This document shows, piece by piece, positions 10,103 to 20,125 of a DNA stretch of 64,000 nt. Source of the DNA: Diogma glabrata (Eukaryota; Arthropoda; Insecta; Diptera; Cylindrotomidae); the NCBI GenBank assembly GCA_963693315.1, contig OY856188.1:190393897-190457896 (forward strand). Reading direction: 5' to 3'. How positions within the stretch are numbered: the stretch's first letter is position 1; every line of letters begins with the position of its first letter. Under the pieces are notes generated by a model. That model did no database searches and was not told the DNA's origin. It saw nothing but the letters and a program-made list of their open reading frames with translations. The translations under genes and the position numbers were made by a program.

Positions 10103-12203
10103 AGTCAGACAAGTGCGAATAAAATTCGCTCGTCAAGGGTTCCGTGAATGTAAAGAAAACAATATCAAAATAATTAACATAAAGTTGTTTTGTAAAGGGT
10201 TTATATTGCCAGACCATATAGACACATAAAAAATAAATGGTTCATCGTAAATATAAATATTAAATGTCAATCTCATCTAAATTGATCATAAAAAATATTA
10301 CTTTAGGTTAAATCTTATCCATAGCTGTTTATGGTAGCTGAGGAACGACTTAATTCTGTTAATCAATGACGAAATTTAGGGATTGAGTGGTGTTAACACT
10401 AAAAATAGGACTTTTTTTCACAATAATTCAAAAACTGTGAATCGCAAGATTCTATAAAAAATTGTAATGTTTCTTAATTTTGGTGTTCTTTCAAATGATA
10501 CCCCACTCATACGGGCCAAAAAACCTTTTTTTTTCACCCTTCCCCACTCCCATCCTCTAAACACATAGAAATAAAATCACTTGAAGCGGCGCTATATTTT
10601 TCGTTAAGGGTTTATCAAATTTCCTATCTCTATGAATTTTTTCAAATTTTTCTGTCAATCAACGAAGAAACGTATAGGGTCGCAAAATTCTAAAAAAATT
10701 TGTAATGTTTCTTAATTTTGGTGTTCTTTCAAATGAAAGAACTAGTAACAATAATTCAAAAACTGTGAATCGCAAGATTCTATAAAAAATTGTAATTTTT
10801 CTTAATTTTGGTGTTCTTTCAAATGACACCCCGCTCATGCGAGCCAAAAAACATTATTCCCTCTTCCCCACTGCCATCCCCTAAACACATAGAAATAAAA
10901 TCACTTGAGACTTCGCTGTATTTTTCGTTAAGGGTTTATCCCAATTTCCTATCTCTATGAATTTTTTCAAATTTTTCTGTCAATCAACGAAGAAACGTAT
11001 AGGGGGGGGGGGGGGGGGAGCCAACTTTTTGTTGCACTTTTTTGACAATAATTCAAAAACTGTGCATCGCAAAATTCTAAAAAAAATTATAATGTTTCTT
11101 AATTTTGGTGTTCTTTCAAATGACACCCCGCTCATGCGAGCCGAAAAAGCTTTTTTTCACTCTTCCTTACTCCCATCAAAAATAAAATCACTTGAAGCTT
11201 CGCTATATTTTTCGTTAAAGGTTTATCAAATTTTCTATCTCTATGAATTTTTTCAAATTTTTCTGTCAATCAAAGAAGAAACGTATAGGGAGGGACCAAC
11301 TTTTTGTTGCATGTTTTTGAGAATAATTCTAAATTCTAAAAAAAATTATAGTGTTCTGAATTTTGGTGCTCTATCAAATGACATCCCACTCATGCGGGTC
11401 AAAAAGCATTTTTTTCACCCTTCCCCACTCCCATCCCCTAAACACATAGAAATAAAATCACTTGAAGCTTCGCTATATTTTTCGTTAAGGGTTTATCAAA
11501 TTTCCTATCTCTATGAGTTTTTTCAAATTTTTCTGTCAATCTTCTGGGGGTGGAGGGTACCAACTTTGTGTTGCACTTTTTTGAGAATAATTCAAAAACG
11601 GTGAATCGCTAAATTCTAAAAAAAATTGTACCGTTTCTTAATTTTTATGCTCTTTCAAATGACACCCCACTTGACCGGGTTTTAAATGGTGCATTTACCT
11701 CTCCTCATATCCTCCCCCTTAATAAATATAATTATTAGTATATGGTACTTTACTATATTTTTCTTTAAAAACTTACTAATTTTGCTATCATTCAAAATAC
11801 TTTTTAAGATTTTCGATTACTTAGGCTCGGAGCTAATCGAGGAAAGAAAACATAAAGAAAACTTCATTATTTAGAATTACACAAAAAATGGTGGGGTGTA
11901 AAATTCCAAAATACATTTTTTAGAAACACTGAAGTGAAGCTCTTTCATATGATACCCTACTTGACTCGATATAAACATGTATTTTCTCAAAGGCCTCACA
12001 TCGTAACCCTGTTAACCAAACGAAAACCATTTTATTTATTTTTCTACTCCTCGTTTTGTGTGGACAGATTAGTTTTATACGCATGCCAAATTTCAGGTTC
12101 ATTGGATTTATAGTAATCGAGATAATCGAAATTATGTGAAAAACACGTTTTACTCTCACCACTAGTGGTGTAGTATAAAAAACGGAACCCTAAAAACTCC
12201 ACT
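10103..12203. mobile_element. Tandem-repeat-bearing element, copy A
   Basis: It starts with aaaaagtcagacaagtgcg and ends acggaaccctaaaaac, and both ends are shared with the copy at 22041-24698. After a unique 5' block of about 310 bp comes an array of ~290-bp units (10420-11660) with recognisable landmarks: aattcaaaaactgtg, then ctttcaaatgacacccc, then cctaaacacatagaaat, then tttctgtcaatcaa. A unique 3' block (11700-12200) follows. Near the ends agggttccgt is mirrored by acggaaccct. No protein is encoded. The layout (unique end, tandem array, unique end) resembles Helitron-associated interspersed elements, but I see no convincing Helitron terminus, so the class is open. Poly-G at 11003 and unit truncations show decay. 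Confidence 0.65.
10420..11660. repeat. Tandem array of ~290-bp units within copy A
   Basis: About four to five units, some truncated, starting near 10423, 10750, 11045, 11318 and 11590. Each carries the landmarks listed for the parent element. Short ORFs arise in both strands because the unit has few stops; they have no start conservation and I do not call them genes. Confidence 0.7.
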
Positions 12204-12625
12204 ATAACAACGTTATCAAATTTCAATCACCTATACCAAATTTCGATCAGCTATACAATTCGTACATCATGCTTTTGAACATTTAGTTCAACAAAAGATC
12301 CAGGATGAAAACAAATGCAGCACCCTTAGATTATCAACAACACTACATATAGGGACGAAATATCTAATAATTTATATGAAATGAAGTATGTTTTACATTA
12401 ATTTAGGAACCCTAGACTCGCTCTTTTGTCATTATATGATTGCTCCAGAGTCAGTCGTTTTAACAGTCGACTATTTATTTCGAGGTTAAGACATACTTCC
12501 GTACTTCCTACAATTACGGAAAAGTAAAATAATCGACTAAGAAAGGAATCTGAATTAAATTTCAACATCTATTAAATAAAGCTGCTATGGAAACGTATGC
12601 TGCTTTTTAGGTAGATTTCATACAA
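12204..12625. other. Intergenic, no gene seen
   Basis: Nothing recognisable between the tandem-repeat element and the next long-TIR element. Confidence 0.4.
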
Positions 12626-13054
12626 AAATGTACCAGTTAGGCATGACCAGATATGTATGAACAATTTTCAAACCGTCATTTTCTTCGCTCCCACCGACTA
12701 ATTATGTTCTATTTGACTCGAATATGAAGTGTATCCAGTTTTATTGAAATCGGAAAATAATTACCCACCGCGCAGTGGCGTCGAAGATAAGAAAATTAGC
12801 AGAATAATAGGATTTTTTATTTTTTTTCAAATATAATCACCTTAAAACATAATATACCTCATAATTTTGATTTTTTTATTAAAATCTAATTAGTTTACGA
12901 TTCCAACGAGCCTAGGCATGTAGAAATTGATCTTAGGAAAGCGATTTTATCTTAATTTTTCTTCTTACTTATACGAGCGACGAGCCTTTAATTTATAACA
13001 ATCTTTTTTTCTAAGAGAAAAAAATAATTTTTATGATTAAATTTGTAATAATTT

Positions 13055-14139
13055 TTATTCAAAAGCAACATTTTTCCAACAAAAACAAAGCATTAAATTA
13101 GATTTATTGTATGATCGGTATTTGGATCTGTAGTTTTCGATCACCTGAATGGTGTATTGTGTACCTTCCTCGTCTTTAGTTAGAATGTTGTTGTATTCCG
13201 TCATCAACTTAACATCGCGTTCGACGGTATCATTAATAATTACATGCAAACTTTCGCAAAACAACATGGCTTTGACGAAATCTTCATTCGTTGACCATGG
13301 GTCATGTAGCAAAAAATCAATACAAACTCTAAATCTGTTAAAAAATTCTGAGTTTTCTTTGTGACAAAGTCACTGATGTTCTTATTAGCAAAAAGTCGTA
13401 TATGTTTGACTGTGTCAAAATCTTTTTTGCGAGTTTGGGGTGCGATGGGTATGTCTCGTGCTGGGACCTCAAGGCGTTGAATCATTTTTCGTTTTTCATC
13501 AAACGAAATCTTTGGGTCGAAAAAAACCATACCAATATTTTCTTCCGTTAAATAGTGAAGATGATAACAAATATTGCTCAACATTTCTTCTGAAATTCTT
13601 TTGTCAATTTTTTAATAAGCCTTTGATAAAATCCAAATCCTGATTTGCGGCTGCTGTTCCATCTATGCATTTGAACCATATTTTTACATACAACATAATC
13701 AGACAAATGCAAACGTCTCGAACTTTATTTAAATCTTTAACTGCAATATTATACTGATTACGAAACATAAATATCTTCAGGAGATAAATGGCTTTAGCCA
13801 TCCAGCGGGCGTGACTTGTCGGACCTGGGCGTTTGAATTTGTAATTCTCAATGGTTTCGCCAAGAAAAATCAATGTAACTTCCAAAAATTCTTTTTAGTC
13901 GCTGCGTGGGTGTGATTTTTTCAACTCTTCATGACAAAAAATTACTAGAGCTTTACACGTGTGTTTTGGTATTTTGTTTCCCAGTTTTTTGTCAGATATT
14001 CCATTTTTGTATCAGCTTTACCATCGTCCAATGCCTTCTGAAATTTGTTGAACATCGAAACATCGGGTGCTGTGGTCTTTCCAAATTTGAGATCATAAAC
14101 AGCCCGTAGTAACCGTAACTTCTTTTTTGATATCATTTT
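13055..14139 (-). pseudogene. C-terminal half of an unclassified transposase-like protein (ARWMAKAIY family)
   Basis: Reading the minus strand across frameshifts gives, in order: LLRAVYDLKFGKTT with MFNKFQKAL (14139-13990), EVTLIFLGE and SHARWMAKAIYLLKIFMFR (13885-13740), VCICLIMLYVKIWF, LHYLTEENIGMVFFDPKIS (13580-13500), ISDFVTKKTQNFL, then NDTVERDVKLMTEYNNILT (13240-13160) with EEGTQYTIQVIE. This motif series belongs to a repeated family common in aphid, Hydra and other invertebrate genomes. The N-terminal half of the same family (HWDEKLLPS) is present separately at 49756-50330. I infer a DDE-type transposase because the conserved E of the NDTVER segment resembles the last catalytic acid of several such enzymes. 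The N-terminal half is missing here, replaced by the nested element at 14172. Confidence 0.65.
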
Positions 14140-14171
14140 ATTTTTTTTTCATTTTTTTGTTGTGATGCTGC

Positions 14172-14986
14172 GCATCCCAAGTAGGTTTTGCCAGACATTG
14201 ACATACCACCAAGCACTGGTCCATTAATGGTTAACAGTACTTGGCTATTGTTACTGGGCCAATACCAGAGCCAATCATCGGCCGATCTATGGTTTACAGA
14301 ACATAGCCAGTATATTGTTACCTTTGAATGGCCAAGCACTGGCCCATGAATGGTAAATATTACTTGGCTATTGTTATTGGGCCAGTACTGTAGCCATGAA
14401 TTTGCCGATCTATGTCATTTTTTTTAAATTTCACTAGAGTATTATCCCTTTTAGAAATACATAGTTTGAAAAATTTCACATATAGTTTAGTTATCGCCTT
14501 GTCGGTTAAAAGACTATGGTAATATAGAAAAGGTTGGTATATGTTTTAATTTATCTTCATTTCCATTTTATTTTAATTATTTTGTAAACAATTTATTTAA
14601 TTTTATGTATAAAAAATATTATTTTATATTTTTTTAATGGTGGAGTACTGGCGGAGTCAGGGCGGAGTTTGCCTTTACTCAGCCATTCCTGCAATTGAAC
14701 CAGTTTTATTGGGAGTTTTGAATTTTTTCCGTCATTTTTATTTTATTTTAAATTAGTTTGTATTTAATTTATTTAAATTTACATATGATAATAATGTATA
14801 TTTTTTTTAACGGCCCAGTCATGGTTGCCAGTATTTGGCCCAAGAATGGCAACCATTTATTGTCCGAAGTTATCATCCAGTGAAATTATGTTAATGGTCC
14901 AGTTGTGGTTGCCAGTACTCGCCCATTGCTGCATTACTGGCTGCCAGTAATGGACCGGACCAGTTGTACAACCTTGTATGGGATGC
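14172..14986. mobile_element. Nested non-autonomous element with repeated ggcccagtactgg-like motifs
   Basis: The left end gcatcccaagtaggttttg is mirrored by cttgtatgggatgc at the right end. Inside, a direct repeat of about 130 bp occurs (14205-14290 and 14335-14410: caagcactggcccat, then ggccagtactgtagccat), and the right half carries inverted forms (tggttgccagtactcg). No coding capacity. It truncates the transposase-like gene. Confidence 0.5.
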
Positions 14987-15420
14987 AAGTATCCCAAAAT
15001 AAAATTCGGGTTGCTCAAACAAAGTCTAAATCTAACATAAAAATTTTTTTTTTCTGAATTTTCGCTGAAAATTTTTTTTTGGATTTAAGAAGAAGAAATT
15101 CGATAAAAACGCTTTTCTAAGATCGATTTCTACATACTTAGGCTCTTTGGAATCGTAAATTAATTAATTTTTAATAAAAAAAATAAAATTATGAGATATA
15201 TTATGTTTTAAGATGAGTATGTTTTAAGATGATTATGTCTGATAAAAATAAAAAATATTTTTATTCTGCTAATTTTCTTATCTTCGACGCCACTGCGCGG
15301 TGGGTAATTATTTTCCGATTTCAGTAAAACTGCATACACTTTATATATGAGTCAAATGGAACATAATTAGTCGGTGGAAGGGATAAAAATAACAACTTGA
15401 TAAGTTAGGTCATGTCTAGT

Positions 15421-15852
15421 ACCTATTAGTATTTTATAATGTACAGGTTATGTATGGGTCTGTTTTTTAATTCTACTGGTGCGGAGTAGTGTATATTTAG
15501 TCTGTGAACTGCGTTTTTAAATAAAACTTGAGTAAACTTACACTGACGTTCTTCGTTTTTTATTTCGACTGGTGTAATACACGGTGTCGTGTAAATTATA
15601 ACACAAATCAAAAAATGACTTCATATGAAATATGAATTGTTTGTTTTATTTATTATGCTTAATTTATTTTTAGTATTAGCTCCGCAAAATGATTACTTTT
15701 GAAGCTGTTTATAGTCCGCAAACTTCTATTTTAGTGGCCTTGTACTTAAAGTAGTAATGACAACACTTTAGCGGATTCAAAATTTGTTTAGTCGAAAATC
15801 TGACAATTGAATGAATTTTAAAACTTTATTCATTTAATTAATTCATTTTATA
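15421..15852. other. Intergenic, no gene seen
   Basis: Nothing recognisable. It lies downstream of the tyrosine-recombinase gene (minus strand) and may include its 3' untranslated region. Confidence 0.4.
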
Positions 15853-16388
15853 TTATAATAATTTTAGGTACGCAAGTATACCAACTGAAATGTGAAAATG
15901 AAAATGACAGTTAGTGACATATTTGAAACTATTGTCTGAAATTGAAACAGTTTCCGAAGAGGATGTTGTAGCTTCAGCTTCTTGAGTACTAATAACGACT
16001 TCATCAGTAACAAGCATGTTAGTGTTCGACTCCGATGACGATTCGCCTTGTTTCTGGCCCAAAATTAATTTCGACACCTATCGTTAAAATATTAAACATT
16101 ATGAATGTGAATAAAACGTAATTATTAAAATACGTTTCGTTTTTTTTCTAACGATTCTTCAATATAGCCTTTTGCTACAGCCGTAGACTTCCATCCCCCG
16201 TGTCGTTTTAAGGTTATTAATTCTGCACCTGCATCAGCAACAAGCGTTGCAGATGTACGTCTAAAACAATGCCCCGTGTAAAGTTCAGAATTGGACAACC
16301 TTAAGTACTCGTCTACCATTCTAGGCATTCTTTCAAATGTTTGAATTCCCACACGTTGAATTGTGCACTTTTGATTACGGTATAATAT

Positions 16389-17067
16389 TGTTACGTTTTT
16401 CCAAACTTCCTTCGAATTGGCCTTACTCTCAAGTCGATAAACGCAATTCCCAATCTCTTCTGAGTTCGATCACTGATTAGTAAGCACAAACACCAGGTTT
16501 TATTAAGTATGCAACAACTCAATTGTTCCACAACAATTGGAAAACAATACAGCAATCAATATTCCTAACTAGAATATTCTCTCAACAGCTTCAAAAACTC
16601 CAACGGTTGATTGTAGAAATTTCCAGTAATGCAACGTTTAAAATAATACAGAAATTATTTCTACTCAATAAAACTTAAAACTTTATTCACTAATTTAAAG
16701 ATCACTTTTATAATTTTAACTTCACAATCGCAGGTTTAAAATAAAACTAATTTTACATTTAATTTCACTTTACTGTCGCAGGTCTAAAATAAAACTAATT
16801 CCAAACTACAAAAGGTATTTTTCTTATATACCTTCTGCAATACTTCTAGATAATTCGACATCACTTTCCAGAAACCTTGAGAAAATATTAGAATATTCGA
16901 TTATTTTACGTTATGTTGATTTGATTCATAAAATCGTTTATGTTGACCCTATTTCTAAGAAGAGACAACAACAACAATATTCATTTCATTGATTTGTTTG
17001 TTGTGTTTTGTTGATTTTATTTTCCTGGAAGTGACCGTAATCATCTAGATTTTTCTAAATCGTAACA
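16389..17067 (-). repeat. 3' LTR (679 bp)
   Basis: Same length and ends as the 5' LTR. It carries the g, g, c and a variants at the four positions where the two LTRs differ. Confidence 0.9.
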
Positions 17068-17080
17068 TTACCCTCCACTT
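17068..17080 (-). other. Polypurine tract
   Basis: On the minus strand AAGTGGAGGGTAA directly precedes the 3' LTR, the usual place and composition of the plus-strand primer. It overlaps the stop codon of the ORF, so the coding region reaches the very end of the internal DNA. Confidence 0.7.
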
Positions 17081-19412
17081 AAGCCTGTTTGTCCCGAACA
17101 GGATCTAGATCTCTCCTCCAATTGTAGAATCCAAACATTTTTTTTTTTTTTCTATTTCCCAGGCGGTTTAGAATTACTTCCGGTTCCTTTCTAAGTCCTG
17201 GGCCATTACTTTGTTTTATGTCAGCCCACGGTGATGAGTAGGGATTCTCATTATCTCTAAAGTGCTCCTTATCTCTTCTCTTTGAGTGTTTCACACTGCC
17301 ATGTCCCTGAACCATTCTCATTTTCAGCTGCGATTCGTCACCGTTTGAAGCTATTTGAACCCCTTCATTTACATTGCTCTCTTCGCAATGGACCGGAACT
17401 TGTTTCCTTTTTAACTTTCGGCGTTTGTTCAAACGTCTGCGTCGGTTGACGTTTCTTTCCCTCATCTGTTTGGATGGTGCTAGATTTTCCTCTGCACTGC
17501 GTAGTTCCTCATCGCTGCCAATATCTGTTGACTCTGCCTCATTCACAAGTAGTGGCATCTCAACATTATTTACCTTTAGGATTCCACATCCAAAATCGAA
17601 GACTAATCTCTTCGCCTTCATGAAGTCCATCCCCAAAATGACTTCATCCATAATGTCTGCCACTAGCACCTCTTGTTGATAGCAGTTATTTCCCAATTTT
17701 ATTTCAGCGATTCTTTTACCTTCTATTACAGCACATTCTCCAGTTCCTGTTTGGAGTTTCAATCCATCTGATGGTTCCACAACACCGTCAATTAAACCTT
17801 TGCGAACGAATGTTCGAGCTGAACCTGTATCCAGTGTCATGAAGCAACCTTTACCTTCAAGTTGTCCGTTGATACCCAAGCTTCCACCATTTACCGCAAT
17901 TCTTGAAATTGGAATGTAGGCTGCATTCTCCTCACTTTTTGGCTTTACAGTTGCATCTCCAACAGGCTTCTGTTGAATAGGAGACGAAGATCTATCACGC
18001 TTCCTGTTCCAGCAGTCCTGTGAGATATGGCCCGATTTCCTACATATCCAGCACAGGAGTTTTCTACTGCTGTTCCTGAACCCTAAGTGCTCCATTTCTT
18101 CGGCTCCTTTGTTCTTCACAGAAGACGACAATCTGTCTGCTTCCCCGTTTGTCTTGCACTCCCGTGCCATGTGACCCTCTTCGTCACATACCCAGCATCT
18201 GATGTCGCTTCCACTTCTGTGTGCCAATACTTCTCCTTTGATGTTCCTCTCTACATTCCATTTTCTGCATCCACCAGATGGCATACACATCCTCCGTACC
18301 ATCTCATATTGCATTGCGTATGCGACAGTTTCATGGAAAGGCGCCTTAGGTGTAGTCATTACTTTGATCCTGGTTTCTGGATCTCGGATACCATCAATGA
18401 AGGCCTCGATCTTCATTTTCTCCATAAAATATGGTGGAGTGTTCGAGTGTGCCAAATGTATAAGCCGTTCTACTGCCGAAGAATAGTCCTGAAGGCTTTC
18501 TCCATTCCGTTGCAAGCGACCCTTTAACTCGATCCGGTATAGCTCCTTTTTGTGGTCGCTGCCATATTTTCGTTCCAATGCATTCATCACTTCAGCATAG
18601 CTTTTTCGGTCACTTTCCGGCACTGCCTGTAGTGCTTCAGCTGCTTCCCAATTAAGAGCTACTATCAATGCAGCTAGACGATTTTCAGCGTTCCAAACGT
18701 TTTGATCTGCTGCGGTCTCGAACTGGAACTTGAAGGTGCCGAACGATGTTGTTCCATCGTATGATGGTGGTTTTAATTTGATATTTGCTACTTGATGTAC
18801 CACCTGTGAAGTAACTTTAGCTGTTTCAACATGCTGCAACCTCTTCTCAAAATCGTCAACTTTAGTTACAACTTTATTCAAGTCACGCTCAAATTCTTCA
18901 ATTTCGCTTTGAATTTTCTCGACTTTTACATCAAATGCCGTTGACATTTGTAGAAGCTTCTCGTCTAAGTGTTGATTTATGCTAATGTGAAACTCATTTA
19001 TTTGCTGGTTTATCTCATTTTTATTTTCAGCCAATGTTGTAGTTATTTCTTCTTTGGTAGCAGCCATTTGTTGATTGATGTTGCAGCTGATTTCTTCTTT
19101 ATTTGCAGCCATTTGTTGACTGATGGTCAAACTCATCTGTTGCATCATAGCCATTAACTGCGTAAAATCACAATTTGCAGGTGGCAATGAGGTTGTTGTT
19201 TCCACAACAGAACTTTTCTCCTCATCAGCTGCTATTGAATCAGCATTTGTACTAATCACTCCAAACTGGTAACTTTCCACAACTACTCCACTAGCTTCCA
19301 TAGCTTCTCGAAGCCGTATCGTCAATTCAGTTTTGTTGCCGGTTGTTGCCAATCCACGTTGTTCTAGTTCTTTCTTTAACTCAAGAACCTTCAAATCACT
19401 TAATAAAACCAT
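17079..19412 (-). CDS. Gag-protease polyprotein with N-terminal SAP domain
   Basis: The 777 residues are intact. Residues 1-40 form a SAP-type helix pair (LSDLKVLELKKELEQRGL, then NKTELTIRLREAM), a DNA-binding fold. Residues about 90-200 are a coiled coil with repeated MAANKEEI-like segments. Residues about 215-385 are the capsid-like retrotransposon gag region (KPPSYDGTTSFGTFKFQFE through DGIRDPETRIKV). Two CCHC zinc knuckles follow at about 406-419 (CWVCDEEGHMAREC) and 453-466 (CWICRKSGHISQDC). A retropepsin-like protease starts near 525 with TLDTGS and has ILGMDF near 592. The tail is basic (RRRRLNKRRKLKRK). Pol is absent. The start Met lies 34 nt from the 5' LTR; the stop lies 11 nt from the 3' LTR. 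Confidence 0.9.
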   Translation of the reverse strand: MVLLSDLKVLELKKELEQRGLATTGNKTELTIRLREAMEASGVVVESYQFGVISTNADSIAADEEKSSVVETTTSLPPANCDFTQLMAMMQQMSLTISQQMAANKEEISCNINQQMAATKEEITTTLAENKNEINQQINEFHISINQHLDEKLLQMSTAFDVKVEKIQSEIEEFERDLNKVVTKVDDFEKRLQHVETAKVTSQVVHQVANIKLKPPSYDGTTSFGTFKFQFETAADQNVWNAENRLAALIVALNWEAAEALQAVPESDRKSYAEVMNALERKYGSDHKKELYRIELKGRLQRNGESLQDYSSAVERLIHLAHSNTPPYFMEKMKIEAFIDGIRDPETRIKVMTTPKAPFHETVAYAMQYEMVRRMCMPSGGCRKWNVERNIKGEVLAHRSGSDIRCWVCDEEGHMARECKTNGEADRLSSSVKNKGAEEMEHLGFRNSSRKLLCWICRKSGHISQDCWNRKRDRSSSPIQQKPVGDATVKPKSEENAAYIPISRIAVNGGSLGINGQLEGKGCFMTLDTGSARTFVRKGLIDGVVEPSDGLKLQTGTGECAVIEGKRIAEIKLGNNCYQQEVLVADIMDEVILGMDFMKAKRLVFDFGCGILKVNNVEMPLLVNEAESTDIGSDEELRSAEENLAPSKQMRERNVNRRRRLNKRRKLKRKQVPVHCEESNVNEGVQIASNGDESQLKMRMVQGHGSVKHSKRRDKEHFRDNENPYSSPWADIKQSNGPGLRKEPEVILNRLGNRKKKKMFGFYNWRRDLDPVRDKQA

Positions 19413-19429
19413 TATTAACAGCTAACTAA

Positions 19430-19445
19430 TCCGCCGATGTCACCA
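19430..19445 (-). other. Primer-binding site
   Basis: On the minus strand TGGTGACATCGGCGG begins one base after the 5' LTR. TGG pairs with the CCA tail of a tRNA; I cannot say which tRNA from the sequence alone. Confidence 0.6.
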
Positions 19446-19446
19446 A

Positions 19447-20125
19447 TGTTACGTTTTTCCAAACTTCCTTCGAATTGGCCTTACTCTCAAGTCGATAAAC
19501 GCAATTCCCAATCTCTTCTGAGTTCGATCACTGATTAGTAAGCACAAACACCAGGTTTTATTAAGTATTCAACAACTCAATTGTTCCACAACAATTAGAA
19601 AACAATACAGCAATCAATATTCCTAACTAGAATATTCTCTCAACAGCTTCAAAAACTCCAACGGTTGATTGTAGAAATTTCCAGTAATGCAACGTTTAAA
19701 ATAATACAGAAATTATTTCTACTCAATAAAACTTAAAACTTTATTCACTAATTTAAAGATCACTTTTATAATTTTAACTTCACAATCGCAGGTTTAAAAT
19801 AAAACTAATTTTACATTTAATTTCACTTTACTGTCGCAGGTCTAAAATAAAACTAATTCCAAACTACAAAAGGTATTTTTCTTATATATCTTCTGCAATA
19901 CTTCTAGATAATTCGACATCACTTTCCAGAAACCTTGAGAAAATATTAGAATATTCGATTATTTTACGTTATGTTGATTTGATTCATAAAATCGTTTATG
20001 TTGACCCTATTTCTAAGAAGAGACAACCACAACAATATTCATTTCATTGATTTGTTTGTTGTGTTTTGTTGATTTTATTTTCCTGGAAGTGACCGTAATC
20101 ATCTAGATTTTTCTAAATCGTAACA
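19447..20125 (-). repeat. 5' LTR (679 bp)
   Basis: Begins and ends with the same inverted heptamer as its partner. It should hold the promoter of the gag-protease ORF. The leader between LTR and ORF is only 34 nt. Confidence 0.9.

Larger units (their letters stand above)
12626..15420. mobile_element. Long-TIR DNA transposon with a broken transposase-like gene
   Basis: The arms at about 12626-13000 and 15070-15420 are inverted relatives of about 370 bp. Shared landmarks are ttttcttcttac paired with gaagaagaaa, acattccgcc-free blocks such as cgcagtggcgtcgaagataa paired with ttatcttcgacgccactgcg, and gacataattagtcgg-type ends near catgacc. Between them lie the minus-strand gene remnant at 13055-14139 and an 815-bp nested element at 14172-14986. 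Arm divergence and the degraded gene show that the copy is old. I see no clear target duplication. Confidence 0.65.
16389..20125 (-). mobile_element. LTR retrotransposon with gag-protease only, young insertion
   Basis: Two 679-bp direct repeats (16389-17067 and 19447-20125) begin TGTTACG and end CGTAACA and differ by about four substitutions. The element is flanked by ATAT on both sides (16385-16388 and 20126-20129), a 4-bp target duplication as made by gypsy-type integrases. The internal 2379 bp holds a primer-binding site, one 777-codon ORF and a polypurine tract, with no room for reverse transcriptase, RNase H or integrase. It must be mobilised in trans. The orientation (minus) matches the recombinase gene it interrupts. 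Confidence 0.9.

Noticed and set aside
10957..11604. 215-codon ORF on the plus strand with a poly-Gly stretch
   Set aside because: It crosses the tandem array of copy A, and the Gly run is a poly-G tract; it is not conserved in copy B.
17374..19157. Plus-strand ORFs opposite the gag-protease gene
   Set aside because: They are antisense shadows without recognisable domains.
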